NCBI GenBank assembly: GCA_034096865.1
Contig: JAWQFJ010018489.1
Span: 1-10,000, forward strand
Direction of reading: 5' to 3'
Origin: Theodoxus fluviatilis
Lineage: Eukaryota; Mollusca; Gastropoda; Cycloneritida; Neritidae
DNA length: 10,000 bases
Shown in pieces: positions 1 to 8,847 of this stretch. Numbering within the stretch: the stretch's first letter is position 1; each line of letters opens with the position of its first letter. The notes under the pieces were generated by a model. That model was not told the origin of the DNA, did no database searches, and saw only the letters and a program-made list of their open reading frames with translations. Position numbers and translations under genes: made by a program.

Positions 1-70
1 CATGCAAACTTGATAAAGGTTCCGAGTCCTCTGTCATGACAAAACTTCAGAAAGAAGGCTTTTCAGTGAC

Positions 71-196
71 ATGGTGGATGGATGGGTGGATGGATGGATG
101 GACGGAAGGACGGAAGGACGGACGGACGGATGGATGGATGGACGGACGGACGGATGGATGGATGGACGGACGGACGGATGGACGGATGGATAGATG
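71..196. repeat. GGAT/GGAC tetranucleotide microsatellite with higher-order order
   Basis: The stretch is an almost pure 4-bp repeat in which units alternate between GATG and GACG, with two GGAAGG interruptions near 105-117. From 117 the units come in blocks of three: GACG x3 (117-128), GATG x3 (129-140), GACG x3 (141-152), GATG x3 (153-164), GACG x3 (165-176), then mixed single units to 196. The array therefore has a 24-bp higher-order period as well as the 4-bp one. It ends directly at the start of the interspersed repeat at 195. The open frame through it (Trp-Met-Asp-Gly runs) is a repeat artefact. Confidence 0.97.
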
Positions 197-456
197 GTGT
201 TTTGCGGCCTATCAGCCTTTGTGGGCTATGTAAGGTCATTAAGCAAGAAATTTACTAGAACAGTTTAGAGTTTAGAGTAAACGCTAAGTCACAGTGTCAC
301 TAGTTATTCGCCTCTTACGAATTGCGTAGGGAGACGCGGTGGGTCAATTCTTACCCCCAACCCACAGGGGGATGGACAGCTACCAGCAAACAACGCTGAC
401 CCCAAGGTCATCCGAGGACAAAACACTGAGAAATGGCCGTGTCTGACCCTAGCGTT
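195..456 (+). mobile_element. Interspersed repeat, copy 1 (longer form)
   Basis: The segment opens with TGGTGTTTTGCGGCCTATCA and closes with GTCTGACCCTAGCGTT. Both ends and most of the interior recur in the next segment (464-655), giving a head-to-tail pair with starts 269 bp apart. Copy 1 carries 68 bp (373-440) that copy 2 lacks, and a small local doubling of TTTAGAGT near 264-280. No coding capacity or terminal inverted repeat is visible. Short repeats opening with TTGGTGTTT are, from memory, abundant in molluscan genomes, so I read this as a non-autonomous mobile or SINE-like element. The class is not established, and no tRNA-type A/B boxes were recognised. Confidence 0.7.
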
Positions 457-463
457 GGTTGGT

Positions 464-655
464 TGGTGTTTTACGGCCTATCAGCCTTTGTAGGCTATGC
501 AAGGCCATTAAAGCACGAACATCTTTAGAACAGTTTGGAGTAAACGCCAATCAAGTCACGATGTCCCTAGATATTCGCTTCTTACGAATCGCGTATGGAG
601 ACGCGGTGGGTCAATTCTTGCCCCGAACCCACAGGGGGAGTCTGACCCTAGCGTT
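464..655 (+). mobile_element. Interspersed repeat, copy 2 (68-bp shorter)
   Basis: This is the second tandem copy of the repeat at 195-456, beginning TGGTGTTTTACGGCCTATCA and ending GTCTGACCCTAGCGTT. It passes from the shared CACAGGGGGA directly into the shared GTCTGACCC, so the 68 bp at 373-440 are missing here or were gained in copy 1. It is preceded by a short GGTT repeat (455-466), just as copy 1 is preceded by a GGAT array. A 100-codon open frame crosses it, but the homologous frame is not preserved in copy 1, so I do not treat it as coding. Confidence 0.7.
475..506 (+). other. Hairpin at the head of the interspersed repeat
   Basis: GGCCT (475-479) can pair with AGGCC (502-506) and AGCC (483-486) with GGCT (493-496) around a small loop, with a bulge between the two stems. 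In copy 1 (from about 206) the inner stem is kept and one outer pair becomes a G-T pair (AAGGTC in place of AAGGCC). The fold is thus largely preserved between copies despite substitutions. This is read by eye; no folding energy was computed. Confidence 0.45.
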
Positions 656-1719
656 CAATGCGAAAGTACGGCTGCGGACGCAACTAACCATGCCAACACG
701 CGTTCTTGTACATTGCGCTGTGAAGAAAAAACACGGTATACGGAGACGGCAACAATTGTAGTAAAGTACACGTATGCGGTTTTAACTAATAGAACACAAT
801 GACTGAGTGAGCGTCAACATGAACAGTGTGCAATTAAGTTAGCGTTGCAACTTCAACATCGCAACACCGGCGGCGGACCAATTTTTAAAAATCCCTTTCG
901 AATTTAAAGAAATTATCTACCGACTACACCACATGGAAAAGTCAACAAACGAAGGGCAGTAGTGGAAAAAGACTACTGGTAGTGGTACGCTTGTAAGCTT
1001 GTAACCTTTCGGATGGTGACCGACAAACGTATTCTTGTTCACTAATAGACGCTGCAGCGTAATGACGGATTACGTAGGCTTACTCTTCGAAATCCCTTCG
1101 TATCAACTTTAAAATACACCATCCACTTTGAAAGCTGTGTAAAACTGGAAGATGAAGGCACATTATACTTTCAAAAGACAATATTTTAAACTTATATCGG
1201 TTTCATGACCAGTGATAAATACAAAACTTTACACTTTCAACTATGCCGAGATCCGTACTTGCTCCGCAATGCACGGATAAAAAAATTAAGATTCGATAAC
1301 TCGTATTTACACTTCATTTTTACAGTCTAGCTCTACAAATAAACATAGCAATGTAATGAAAAGACATGAGAAAATACCAGGTCGAATGTAGAACAAGGTT
1401 TCTGGCTAAAACAATTTTTAAAAAGCAAGTACTCACAGCAAACACGCAACGGACATGCTGCATCTTCGTGCCTTAATCCGAATAATTGCGCAATGGTACA
1501 GTGCGCGCATGACCACGTGACTCTGAACGCCCTCTAGCAAGGAAAAAAGAACTCTTACGTCAACACCCACCCACCCTTACTCAGGGGTTTTATCGTTCTT
1601 TTCTTCCTTCTACGTTTACTTCAAACTATAGAAAAAGCGACAGACGAAAATTTTGATAAGAAAATGTAGAGGTATACGCTAAAGTGTTGCTTTCCTTACA
1701 ATAATTCAAAACAGTAACA
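656..1719. other. Unannotated unique sequence
   Basis: No gene or repeat is supported in this 1.06-kb stretch. It is moderately AT-rich and has stop codons in all frames. Small items are a 12-bp palindrome ATTTTTAAAAAT (882-893), a similar TTTTTAAAAA run near 1414, and a CACGTG E-box (1514-1519) just after a GCGCGC run. None is enough to call a promoter. It may be intergenic or intronic. Confidence 0.6.
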
Positions 1720-2746
1720 GTGGGGATGGAGGATGGGGATGGGGGTGGGGGTGAGGTGGGGATGGGGGGTGGGGATGGGGGGTGGGGATGGCGAGTGGGG
1801 ATGGAGGGTGGGGATTGGGGTGGGTGTGGAGGGAGGGGTGGGGATGGGGGTGAGGAAGGGGGGTGAGGATGGGGGTAAGGATGGGATGAGGGAATGGGAT
1901 GGGGGTGGGGATGGAGGGTGGGTTTGGGGTTGGGGAAGGGGGTGGGGATGGGATGGGGGTAGGGGGGGTGGGGGAGGGGATGGGGAGAGGGATGAGATGG
2001 GAGTAGGGATGGGGGGGGGGGGGGATAGAGGGTGGGGATGGGGGGGGGGGATGGGGGGTAAGGATGGGGGATGGGGGGTGTCGATGGGGGATGGGGATGT
2101 GGGGTGGGGATTGGGGGTAGAGATGGGGATGGGGATGGGGTGTGTGGGGATGGGGTGTGTGGGGAGGGGTGGTGGGGATGAGGGGTGGGGGTGGGGGAGG
2201 GGGTGGGGTGGGGATGGGGGTGGGGATGGGGGGTGGGGATGGAGGGTGGGGATGGAGGGTGGGGATGGTGGGAGGGATGGGATGGGAGTGGGGATGGGGG
2301 GGGGGGGGGAGAGGGTGGGGATGATGGGTGGGGATGGTGGGTCGGGATGGTGGTTGGGGATGGTGGGTGGGGATGGGGGGTGGGAATGGGGTGCGTGGGG
2401 ATGGGGGGTGGGGATGAGGGGTGGGGTTGAGGGGTGGGGATGAGGGGTGGGGATGAGGGGTGGGGATGGGGTGGGTGGGGTGGGGATGGGGGTGGGGATG
2501 GGGTTGATGGGGGTAGGGATGGAGGGTGGGGAGGGGATGGAGGGGAGGGGGGGAGGGGGGGGAGGGGATGGGAGGAGGGATGGGATGGGAGTGGGGATGG
2601 GAGTCTGGGGATAGTGGGTGGGGATGGTGGGTGGGGATGGTGGGTGGGGATGGTGGGTGGGGATGGGGTTGATGGGGGGTGGGGATGGGGGATGGGGAAG
2701 GGGGGTGGGAATGGGGGGTGGGGATGGAGGGTGGGGTTGGGGGATG
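1720..2746 (+). repeat. G-rich minisatellite, G-quadruplex-prone (about 1.03 kb)
   Basis: The + strand is almost free of C and consists of runs of three to eleven G separated by AT, T, A or GAT, with irregular units close to GGGGATGGNGGGT. Variants include blocks of GGTGGGTGGGGAT (2310-2370, 2610-2660), GATGAGGGGTGGG (2410-2465) and GGAGGGATGGGATGGGAGTG near 2271-2290, a block that recurs near 2574-2593. G runs of three or more with loops of one to a few bases occur throughout, which is the established sequence rule for G-quadruplexes; the C-rich minus strand could form i-motifs. Long open frames on both strands (Pro-His-Ser on minus, Gly-Trp-Met on plus) come from the composition and codon phase of the array and show no domain. 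Confidence 0.95.
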
Positions 2747-2782
2747 AAATCATAATGTGAATGGAGCAGTCAAATCCATATT

Positions 2783-3173
2783 TTAATACATGTGGAATGA
2801 TAACATACAAAACAGTAACTCATCACAGATCAAGTTGAACCTTTCCCCAATGATGTAGAGGATGGCGTCCTCGTACAGTACTGCTGGTGCTGGAGCCGGC
2901 CCCCCTCCCGTCTTCCTCTCGTCCCTCTTTCTGTTTAATACAGAGCCTTTTAAGGCTCTCCACTTCTCTTTCAAGTTATTCGCAGTTCGAACTGCCACCC
3001 CGCAGGCGTTGACCTTTGTGCTGATCCTTTCCCAAATCTCCCTCTTCACTGTCTCCGTCACTGTGGCTGCTAAACAGAGTTATGTGCTCCACTTGCAGTT
3101 CCTCCACTAGAATACGAACTTCATCTGCAGTGAAGTTTGATTTTCGGACCCTCTTTTTGGCTTTCTCAGTCAT
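2783..3173 (-). pseudogene. Broken Myb/SANT-like DNA-binding protein (NAIF1/Harbinger-associated type)
   Basis: The ATG at 3173-3171 opens MTEKAKKRVRKSNFTADEV, followed by RILVEELQVEHITLF. This is the start of the N-terminal trihelix domain of the Myb_DNA-bind_5 / NAIF1-like family. The frame is lost near 3055-3075 and the homology continues in another frame as KREIWERISTKVNACGVAV, then a helix with LKEKWRALKG and a basic stretch, then KTGGGPAPAPAV and the acidic/hydrophobic EDAILYIIGE motif typical after this domain. Trp, Phe and Leu core positions of the three helices are visible. The last 19 residues before the stop at 2783 do not look like the family. Relatives of this domain occur in host genes and as the DNA-binding partner encoded by PIF/Harbinger transposons. 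With a frameshift and no transposase beside it, I read a dead transposon-borne gene; a two-exon gene or an assembly error is possible. Confidence 0.72.
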
Positions 3174-3204
3174 CTTGAATATTTCAGAATTTTCCACACT
3201 TAGC

Positions 3205-3270
3205 ACCGGAAGCACAACCGGAAGCTCACAGCGTAACCGGTTTTCCCAGTATCTATAAATAACTTACCTT
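3205..3270 (-). promoter_or_regulatory. Possible upstream region of the Myb-like remnant: tandem ETS-like sites and a splice-donor match
   Basis: ACCGGAAGC occurs twice, at 3205-3213 and 3217-3225, 12 bp apart, each containing the CCGGAAG core recognised by ETS-family factors. On the minus strand AAG|GTAAGT (exon edge at 3268, intron starting 3267) is a full match to the 5' splice-donor consensus, so a 5' UTR exon upstream of the ATG at 3173 is conceivable. I did not find a convincing acceptor between 3260 and 3173. The TATAAATA at 3254-3261 reads as TATA only on the + strand. This is motif matching by eye and short motifs arise by chance. Confidence 0.25.
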
Positions 3271-3278
3271 TTATTTGG

Positions 3279-3419
3279 CGTTTAGCTGTACGTCTCCGTT
3301 TAGCGCGTCGTGCATACCCAATCCGGTTAGGGCTTATACACGGTTAGGGCCCGTGTAGCTAACCGCGTTTAAGCTCTAAACGCGTTTATGCTAACCGCTT
3401 CTGACGTGCATATGGGCCC
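3279..3419. mobile_element. Structured putative end of a DNA transposon (subterminal repeats)
   Basis: Within 140 bp the motif CGTTTA or its complement occurs five times (3279, 3297, 3366, 3377 reversed, 3383) and GGTTAG or its complement four times (3325, 3342, 3359 reversed, 3391 reversed). Inverted repeats are nested: TACACGG (3337-3343) with CCGTGTA (3351-3357); GGTTAG (3342-3347) with CTAACC (3359-3364); and CGCGTTTA (3364-3371) with TAAACGCG (3377-3384). The cluster stops at GGGCCC (3414-3419). Read on the minus strand it lies upstream of the Myb-like remnant, where the end of a PIF/Harbinger element would be; such ends often begin GGG/GGC. No matching opposite end or clear target duplication was found, so the assignment is inference. 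Confidence 0.4.
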
Positions 3420-3728
3420 TGATAGCTAAGAAGTCATCAACAGTGCATATTGTGTACAAATGGAAGAAACGTGCATCTTGAATCGCATTAGAAGGATAAT
3501 TTGCACTTGTTCCTCTTCTCTGATTAAAATAATTTCACAAATAAGCCAGAATCAACGGGTGGTCAATCCGACAGCGAAAACTAAAATTTGATAGGCCTGA
3601 CTTTAAACATAGCCTACAGTGGAACAGCAGTAATTACACTTGACATAAACGATAACTACAAATACTACGAAAATTCCAAACTTTGTGCATCAATCGAGCA
3701 ATTTGCACACGAATCACTACCGCGCGCA
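3420..3728. other. Unannotated unique sequence
   Basis: I see no gene, RNA or repeat here. The sequence is AT-leaning, and the open frame that starts near 3588 continues into the CA-repeat region and owes its length to that. Confidence 0.5.
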
Positions 3729-3945
3729 CGTGAACACACACATATAGGCGCACGCGCACATAGACGCACGCACACACATGTGCAAATACACAGACAAGCA
3801 CGCACGTGCGCGCGCACACACATACACGCAGGCAGACACACCAAACCACTGAGAGACGGACGGACGGAAGGACGGACGGACGGGCAGGCAGGTACACACA
3901 CGCACGCATGCGCACACAGACATACACAGAGGCATGTAGGCAGGC

Positions 3946-3986
<41 letters not shown>
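3729..3986 (+). repeat. Mixed degenerate CA / GGAC / CAGA simple-repeat block
   Basis: The block starts with degenerate CA/CG-rich sequence (CGCACG, ACACAT, GTGCGCGCGC), continues with (GGAC)n carrying one GGAA interruption at 3855-3884, then GGCA units, another degenerate CA stretch, and ends with (CAGA)n at 3942-3986. The GGAC part resembles the array at 100-128 in having a GGAAGGAC interruption. The alternating purine-pyrimidine GTGCGCGCGC near 3806 belongs to the most Z-DNA-prone sequence type. The frames here are not genes. Confidence 0.9.
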
Positions 3987-4500
<514 letters not shown>

Positions 4501-4750
4501 ACTAGCTGTGTATTCTGCTGAGCTTCCATTTCATTGACAAGTACTGAAGGAAATGCATGCATTCTAATCAACTACTCATGAGCCCATTATCATGCACAGC
4601 ATTCCTTTCAGAGTAGATGGTTGGATAAAAACTCCCACATTTTAGTGATCAAATGGATAAGGGTAGTGAAACCTCCTCGCCATGGTTGATAACCTCAAAG
4701 ATAAGCAAGTGCCTCCTATTCTGAGCAGAAATGACAGAGAACTAATTTGA
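4501..4750. other. Unannotated unique sequence
   Basis: Between the CA tract and the recognisable LINE fragment I see no confident feature. Part of it could be further LINE sequence too decayed to read, but the frame aligned with the LINE is closed by a TGA at 4748-4750 and no motif was recognised upstream. Confidence 0.4.
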
Positions 4751-5331
4751 TCTCATGTCAACAAAGTCTGTCCGTTAGCATATTGTGAGCTAAGGAAAAT
4801 TAGTACCATTCGTCACTATCTTTCTCAGCTGGCCACCAAAACGCTCATAGCATCACTTGTTCTGTCTCGTCTCGACTATGGAAACTCTCTTCTCGCTGGC
4901 ATCCCCGACACTCTGCTTAACAAACTCCAGAAAGTTCAGAATTCTACTGCTAGGCTAGTGTTTTTATGTTCCAAGCGTACCCATGTATCATCACTCCTAC
5001 ACACACTTCACTGGCTCCCAAGAGGATAAATTATAAACTAGCTACTTTGTGCTTCAAGGCCATCGACAACACCGCACCACACGCTCTTAGATAAATTCTT
5101 GCGGTCTACACGCCCTCCAGATCTCTACCGTCAGCTGCTGACTAGAATGCTTAAGGTCCCCCGCCAAAATAAGAAAACTCAAGGACAGCGTGCCTTCTTC
5201 TATATTGGACCTGTAACCTGGAATAGTCTCCTTCTGTCCGTCATTCTGACACTCTGCCCCAGTTCAAGAAGTGTTCTAAAGACCCATCTCTTCCGATCTG
5301 CCTTTCCAGCTGAGCTGCTTCGTCTTACTTG
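4751..5331 (+). pseudogene. Decayed C-terminal part of LINE reverse-transcriptase ORF2
   Basis: In frame from 4751 the conceptual product carries CELRKISTIRHYLSQL, then LVLSRLDYGNSLLAGIP (the conserved LxSRLDYxNSLLxGxP block), LLNKLQKVQNSTARLVF and LHTLHWLP. The frame then shifts near 5020 and continues RINYKLATLCFKAI, meets a TAA near 5090, continues VYTPSRSLPSA, shifts near 5142 to TRMLKVPRQNKKTQGQRAFF and GPVTWNSLL, shifts again near 5237 to RHSDTLPQFKKC, and returns near 5280 to KTHLFRSAF. This order is the standard post-RT region of CR1/L2/Rex1-like LINEs. One or more stops and about four frameshifts show an inactive copy. Lengths and shift points are read by eye. Confidence 0.82.
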
Positions 5332-5540
5332 AACTGGCCTGCAAGCGCTGTGTATTTTGTATACTTTGTTCTATTTGTTCTATTGGATCTTAGTTTTTGT
5401 TTTTTGTTTATGTGTGTAGTGTGTGAGTTTTTGTAGGAATGCGGTGTTGAGTGGTTGTATGAGTGTTGATTCTTTGGATTGTAAACGCCATGAGCTTGCC
5501 TGTCAAGGGAAGGTATGTGCGATGAATAAACTATTATGAG
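4751..5540 (+). mobile_element. 5'-truncated CR1/L2-like LINE fragment (ORF2 C-terminus plus 3' UTR)
   Basis: The segment joins the end of a reverse-transcriptase ORF2 (4751-5331) to a 3' UTR. The UTR runs from the stop at about 5332 to a tail near 5540 that reads GATTGTAAACGCCATGAGCT, then GTATGTGCGATGAATAAAC and CTATTATGAG. Endings with TGTAARCGCC...GAGC, a TGCGCTATAAATAA-like box and ATTAT-type repeats are characteristic of the CR1/L2 group, and an AATAAA lies at 5525-5530. The endonuclease and most of the reverse transcriptase are missing, the usual 5' truncation of a LINE copy. No target-site duplication was identified. Transcription of the parent element would be on the + strand. Confidence 0.8.
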
Positions 5541-6599
5541 AACTTGCTCATGAAAACAAAACTTCTTTGCTAATTTTGCGTGGGTGTGGGGGACTTAAAG
5601 AGGGAGATGCTACACTACATGTCAGAAACATACATGTACTTTGCCAAAGCCAGAACACTCTATGAAGCCATGTCCGTCTTTTGATACAAGCCACATTGCC
5701 CAGCACACACAGTGACTGACAGCCACAGTGTCTCAGTCTCATCCCAGCAGTTTCCTTCCCAGACAGTGAGGTGTGCTCTGATGTGCTTGCGGTGTGAACA
5801 GGTCAGGAGTTTGGTCTCCATGACTAGGGTGAGTGCTCGGTTATTTCTGTCTCTTTTTTAATCCACGACCGGTGCCTATCAAGGCTAGACTACAATTAAG
5901 GTGGTCTGTGGCTTTTCAAGGCAGCTCTTCTGAAGCTACAGCACTGCAAATGTTTGCAAAGAAAAGCCTGGTAACAGATACTGGCTTCCTTATAGCAAGT
6001 GGTGCTGAGGGTCTGTACCCACACAGTTTCCCTGAGGGTCATGTGTGAGAAGTGGAAGCCCTCACAAGGTCTTGCCACAGCCAGACACCAGAGTGCACTG
6101 GAGTGGAGAGTAGAGTGCTGCAGCAGACCAGACATGTACACTGTACAGCTTGAGGTGTCATCTCACTCTGTCAGTCACCCATGCCCATCTTCACAAGCAT
6201 TTCAGGTCAACAGAAAACAAACATTAGTAGATATCACTTAGCATTTTATCCATGAAGGTACAAAAATCATATAACTTCCTCCACTTGAGGTAACCGTCCA
6301 TCAAAATCAGAGGAGAATTAACTCATCTTTATAGATGATGGGGAAAAAAATTCATTATTCCCCATCAGCATTTTCTTGAATTATTAAACATTTTTGCGAT
6401 GATTCATGTAACACACATGAACTTTACTGTGTCATTATGACAAGTGACATCACCAGTCCCTTCAAGAAACAAAATCAGTCATATGACAGTATTAGCATGG
6501 CTGTAGAATAAAACATTCTGCTTTTACCAGCACAACATGCTGGAGATGTTGGTTCCTGCCACAAGACAGTCTAGATGAACCATGGTTCTGTAACTACAG
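5541..6599. other. Unannotated sequence, no supported gene
   Basis: About 1.06 kb without a recognisable coding region. Overlapping frames of 64-81 codons occur on both strands between 5548 and 6241, but none has a domain, a signal peptide or a repeated family pattern. GGGTGAGT near 5828 resembles a splice donor, but no partner exon is apparent. From 6240 to 6599 the sequence is AT-rich. It may be intronic or intergenic. Confidence 0.55.
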
Positions 6600-6623
6600 T
6601 CTCTCTCTCTGTCTCTCTCTGTC

Positions 6624-6694
<71 letters not shown>

Positions 6695-6705
6695 CTCTCA
6701 TGTGC

Positions 6706-6752
<47 letters not shown>
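6600..6752 (+). repeat. Compound (CT)n-(CA)n microsatellite
   Basis: A CT tract runs from 6600 to 6691, with three G interruptions at its start giving a 10-bp GTCTCTCTCT period, followed by an 18-bp spacer (ATTCTCTCATGTGCTAA-like) and a CA tract at 6709-6752 (22 units). The CT tract is a homopyrimidine mirror repeat, the CA tract is alternating purine-pyrimidine. Leu-Ser and Arg-Glu open frames here are artefacts. Confidence 0.97.
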
Positions 6753-6755
<3 letters not shown>

Positions 6756-6921
6756 GCACAATATAAAAGTTAGTGTTATATTAACAAAATTTCAAGGCAC
6801 AGAGTGTAGGCTCTTCGGCATCAAAAGCTAAGGACTTTTTTCCTTAAGCAAAACATGATACATAAATATCAATTTTAAAGAAACAATTAAAATGTTGTCA
6901 TTTCTAGTTGTGCATTAATTA
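6753..6921. other. AT-rich spacer
   Basis: No feature recognised between the two microsatellites. Confidence 0.4.
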
Positions 6922-6994
6922 GGGGTGTGTGAGTGGTGGGTGTGTGTGAAGTGTGTGTGTGAGAGAGAGAGAGAGTGTGTGTGTGTGTGTGAGT
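6922..6994 (+). repeat. (GT)n-(GA)n-(GT)n compound microsatellite
   Basis: Imperfect GT repeat with GTGAGTGGTGG interruptions, then GT at 6952-6960, GA at 6961-6975 and GT again at 6976-6992. It is opposite in strand sense to the CT-CA blocks at 6600 and 8574. Confidence 0.95.
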
Positions 6995-7234
6995 GCATGA
7001 AAATAACTGATCCACCATAAAGTCAGTTATGACAGGGTTATCTCCCCTGGCACAACTCAGTATCGCCGGTGCCCAATGGCCTTACATGCAAAATGCTGTG
7101 TGTGTTTGACATGTGGAATGCCAGCATGATTCAGGTGAGAAATCCCTGCAGTTGACACAGTGCATATGCACTCACTCTGATGCTGTTGGCTGCACTGCTC
7201 AGGTCTGCATGGAGTGATGGCAAGTACATGATTT
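6995..7234. other. Unannotated spacer
   Basis: I see no gene here. The phrase AGGGTTATCTCCCCTGG at about 7035-7051 resembles GTTATCTCCCT strings I associate with molluscan interspersed repeats, but there is too little around it to call an element. Confidence 0.35.
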
Positions 7235-7424
7235 GATGATGATGGTGATGATGATGATGATGGTGATGATGATGAGGAGGAGGAGGAGGGGGAGGGGGGG
7301 GGGGAGGAGGAGGAGGAGGGGGAGGAGGAGGAGGAGGAGGAGGAGGAGGAGGAGGAGGAGGAGGAGGAGGAGGAGGAGGAGGAGGAACAGGAGGAGGAGG
7401 AGCAGGAGGAGGAGGAGCAGAAGG
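7235..7424 (+). repeat. (GAT)n to (GGA)n trinucleotide microsatellite with long pure-purine tract
   Basis: GATGAT/GGTGAT units (7235-7274) change into GGA units. From 7275 to 7387 the + strand is all purine (113 bp), including an eleven-base G run near 7297, then continues as GGA broken by single C at 7388 and later positions. Mirror-symmetric homopurine tracts of this length are known to adopt triplex (H-DNA) structures in vitro. The poly-Arg (+) and poly-Leu (-) frames are artefacts. GAT-rich sequence recurs at 7460-7515. Confidence 0.97.
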
Positions 7425-7612
7425 TAAGGAAGGTAAAAATATAACAATGTCAATGTTTATAATGATGATGACAATGATGATGTGGTTGTGTGGTGGTGAT
7501 GGAGACAGTGGTGATGTGTTTTATGACAGCACCAATTAAGAAAGAAGTATTTCAAGTATATCACTAGGGCATAATCATCTTTAGATATTAGTCTGAGAAT
7601 AATTCATACACC

Positions 7613-7805
7613 TTGGTCATAAATGGAAAACAATTAAACATATCAAAATGAGTACAGATGACAATGTGATGATAATGATATCATAACATTTTACCAATGA
7701 GAATAACTATTACTGTTTTGGTCATAAAGGGTAATAAATTCAAAATATAAAAATGAGTACAGATGACAAAGTGATTACAATGATATCATAACGTGTTACC
7801 AATGG
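7613..7805 (+). repeat. 105-bp imperfect tandem duplication
   Basis: TTGGTCATAAA begins at both 7613 and 7718. The shared core ATGAGTACAGATGACAA.GTGAT is followed by AATGATATCATAAC and TTACCAATG in each copy. The first copy runs to about 7699 and is followed by an 18-bp spacer; the second ends at 7805. Copies differ by scattered substitutions and small indels, so the duplication is not recent. Confidence 0.85.

Positions 7806-8847
<1,042 letters not shown>

Noticed and set aside
459..761. 100-codon frame over interspersed repeat copy 2
   Set aside because: The frame is not kept in the sister copy at 195-456 and the product resembles nothing I know.
1514..1519. CACGTG E-box as a promoter element
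   Set aside because: A single 6-bp site with no adjacent gene start or other supporting elements.
1626..2810. 394-codon minus-strand open frame rich in Pro, His and Ser, and several Gly/Trp/Met-rich plus-strand frames
   Set aside because: They are translations of the G-rich array, contain no domain, and exist on both strands at once. Few stop codons can form in such biased sequence.
3325..3350. GGTTAGGG occurring twice, reminiscent of TTAGGG telomere repeat
   Set aside because: Only two separated copies, not in tandem register. They are better explained as parts of the inverted-repeat cluster.
5548..6241. Overlapping 64-81 codon frames on both strands
   Set aside because: Lengths are within chance, no family motif, and frames overlap on opposite strands.
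7238..7427. Poly-Arg and poly-Leu frames over the GGA tract
   Set aside because: Direct products of the trinucleotide repeat, present on both strands.
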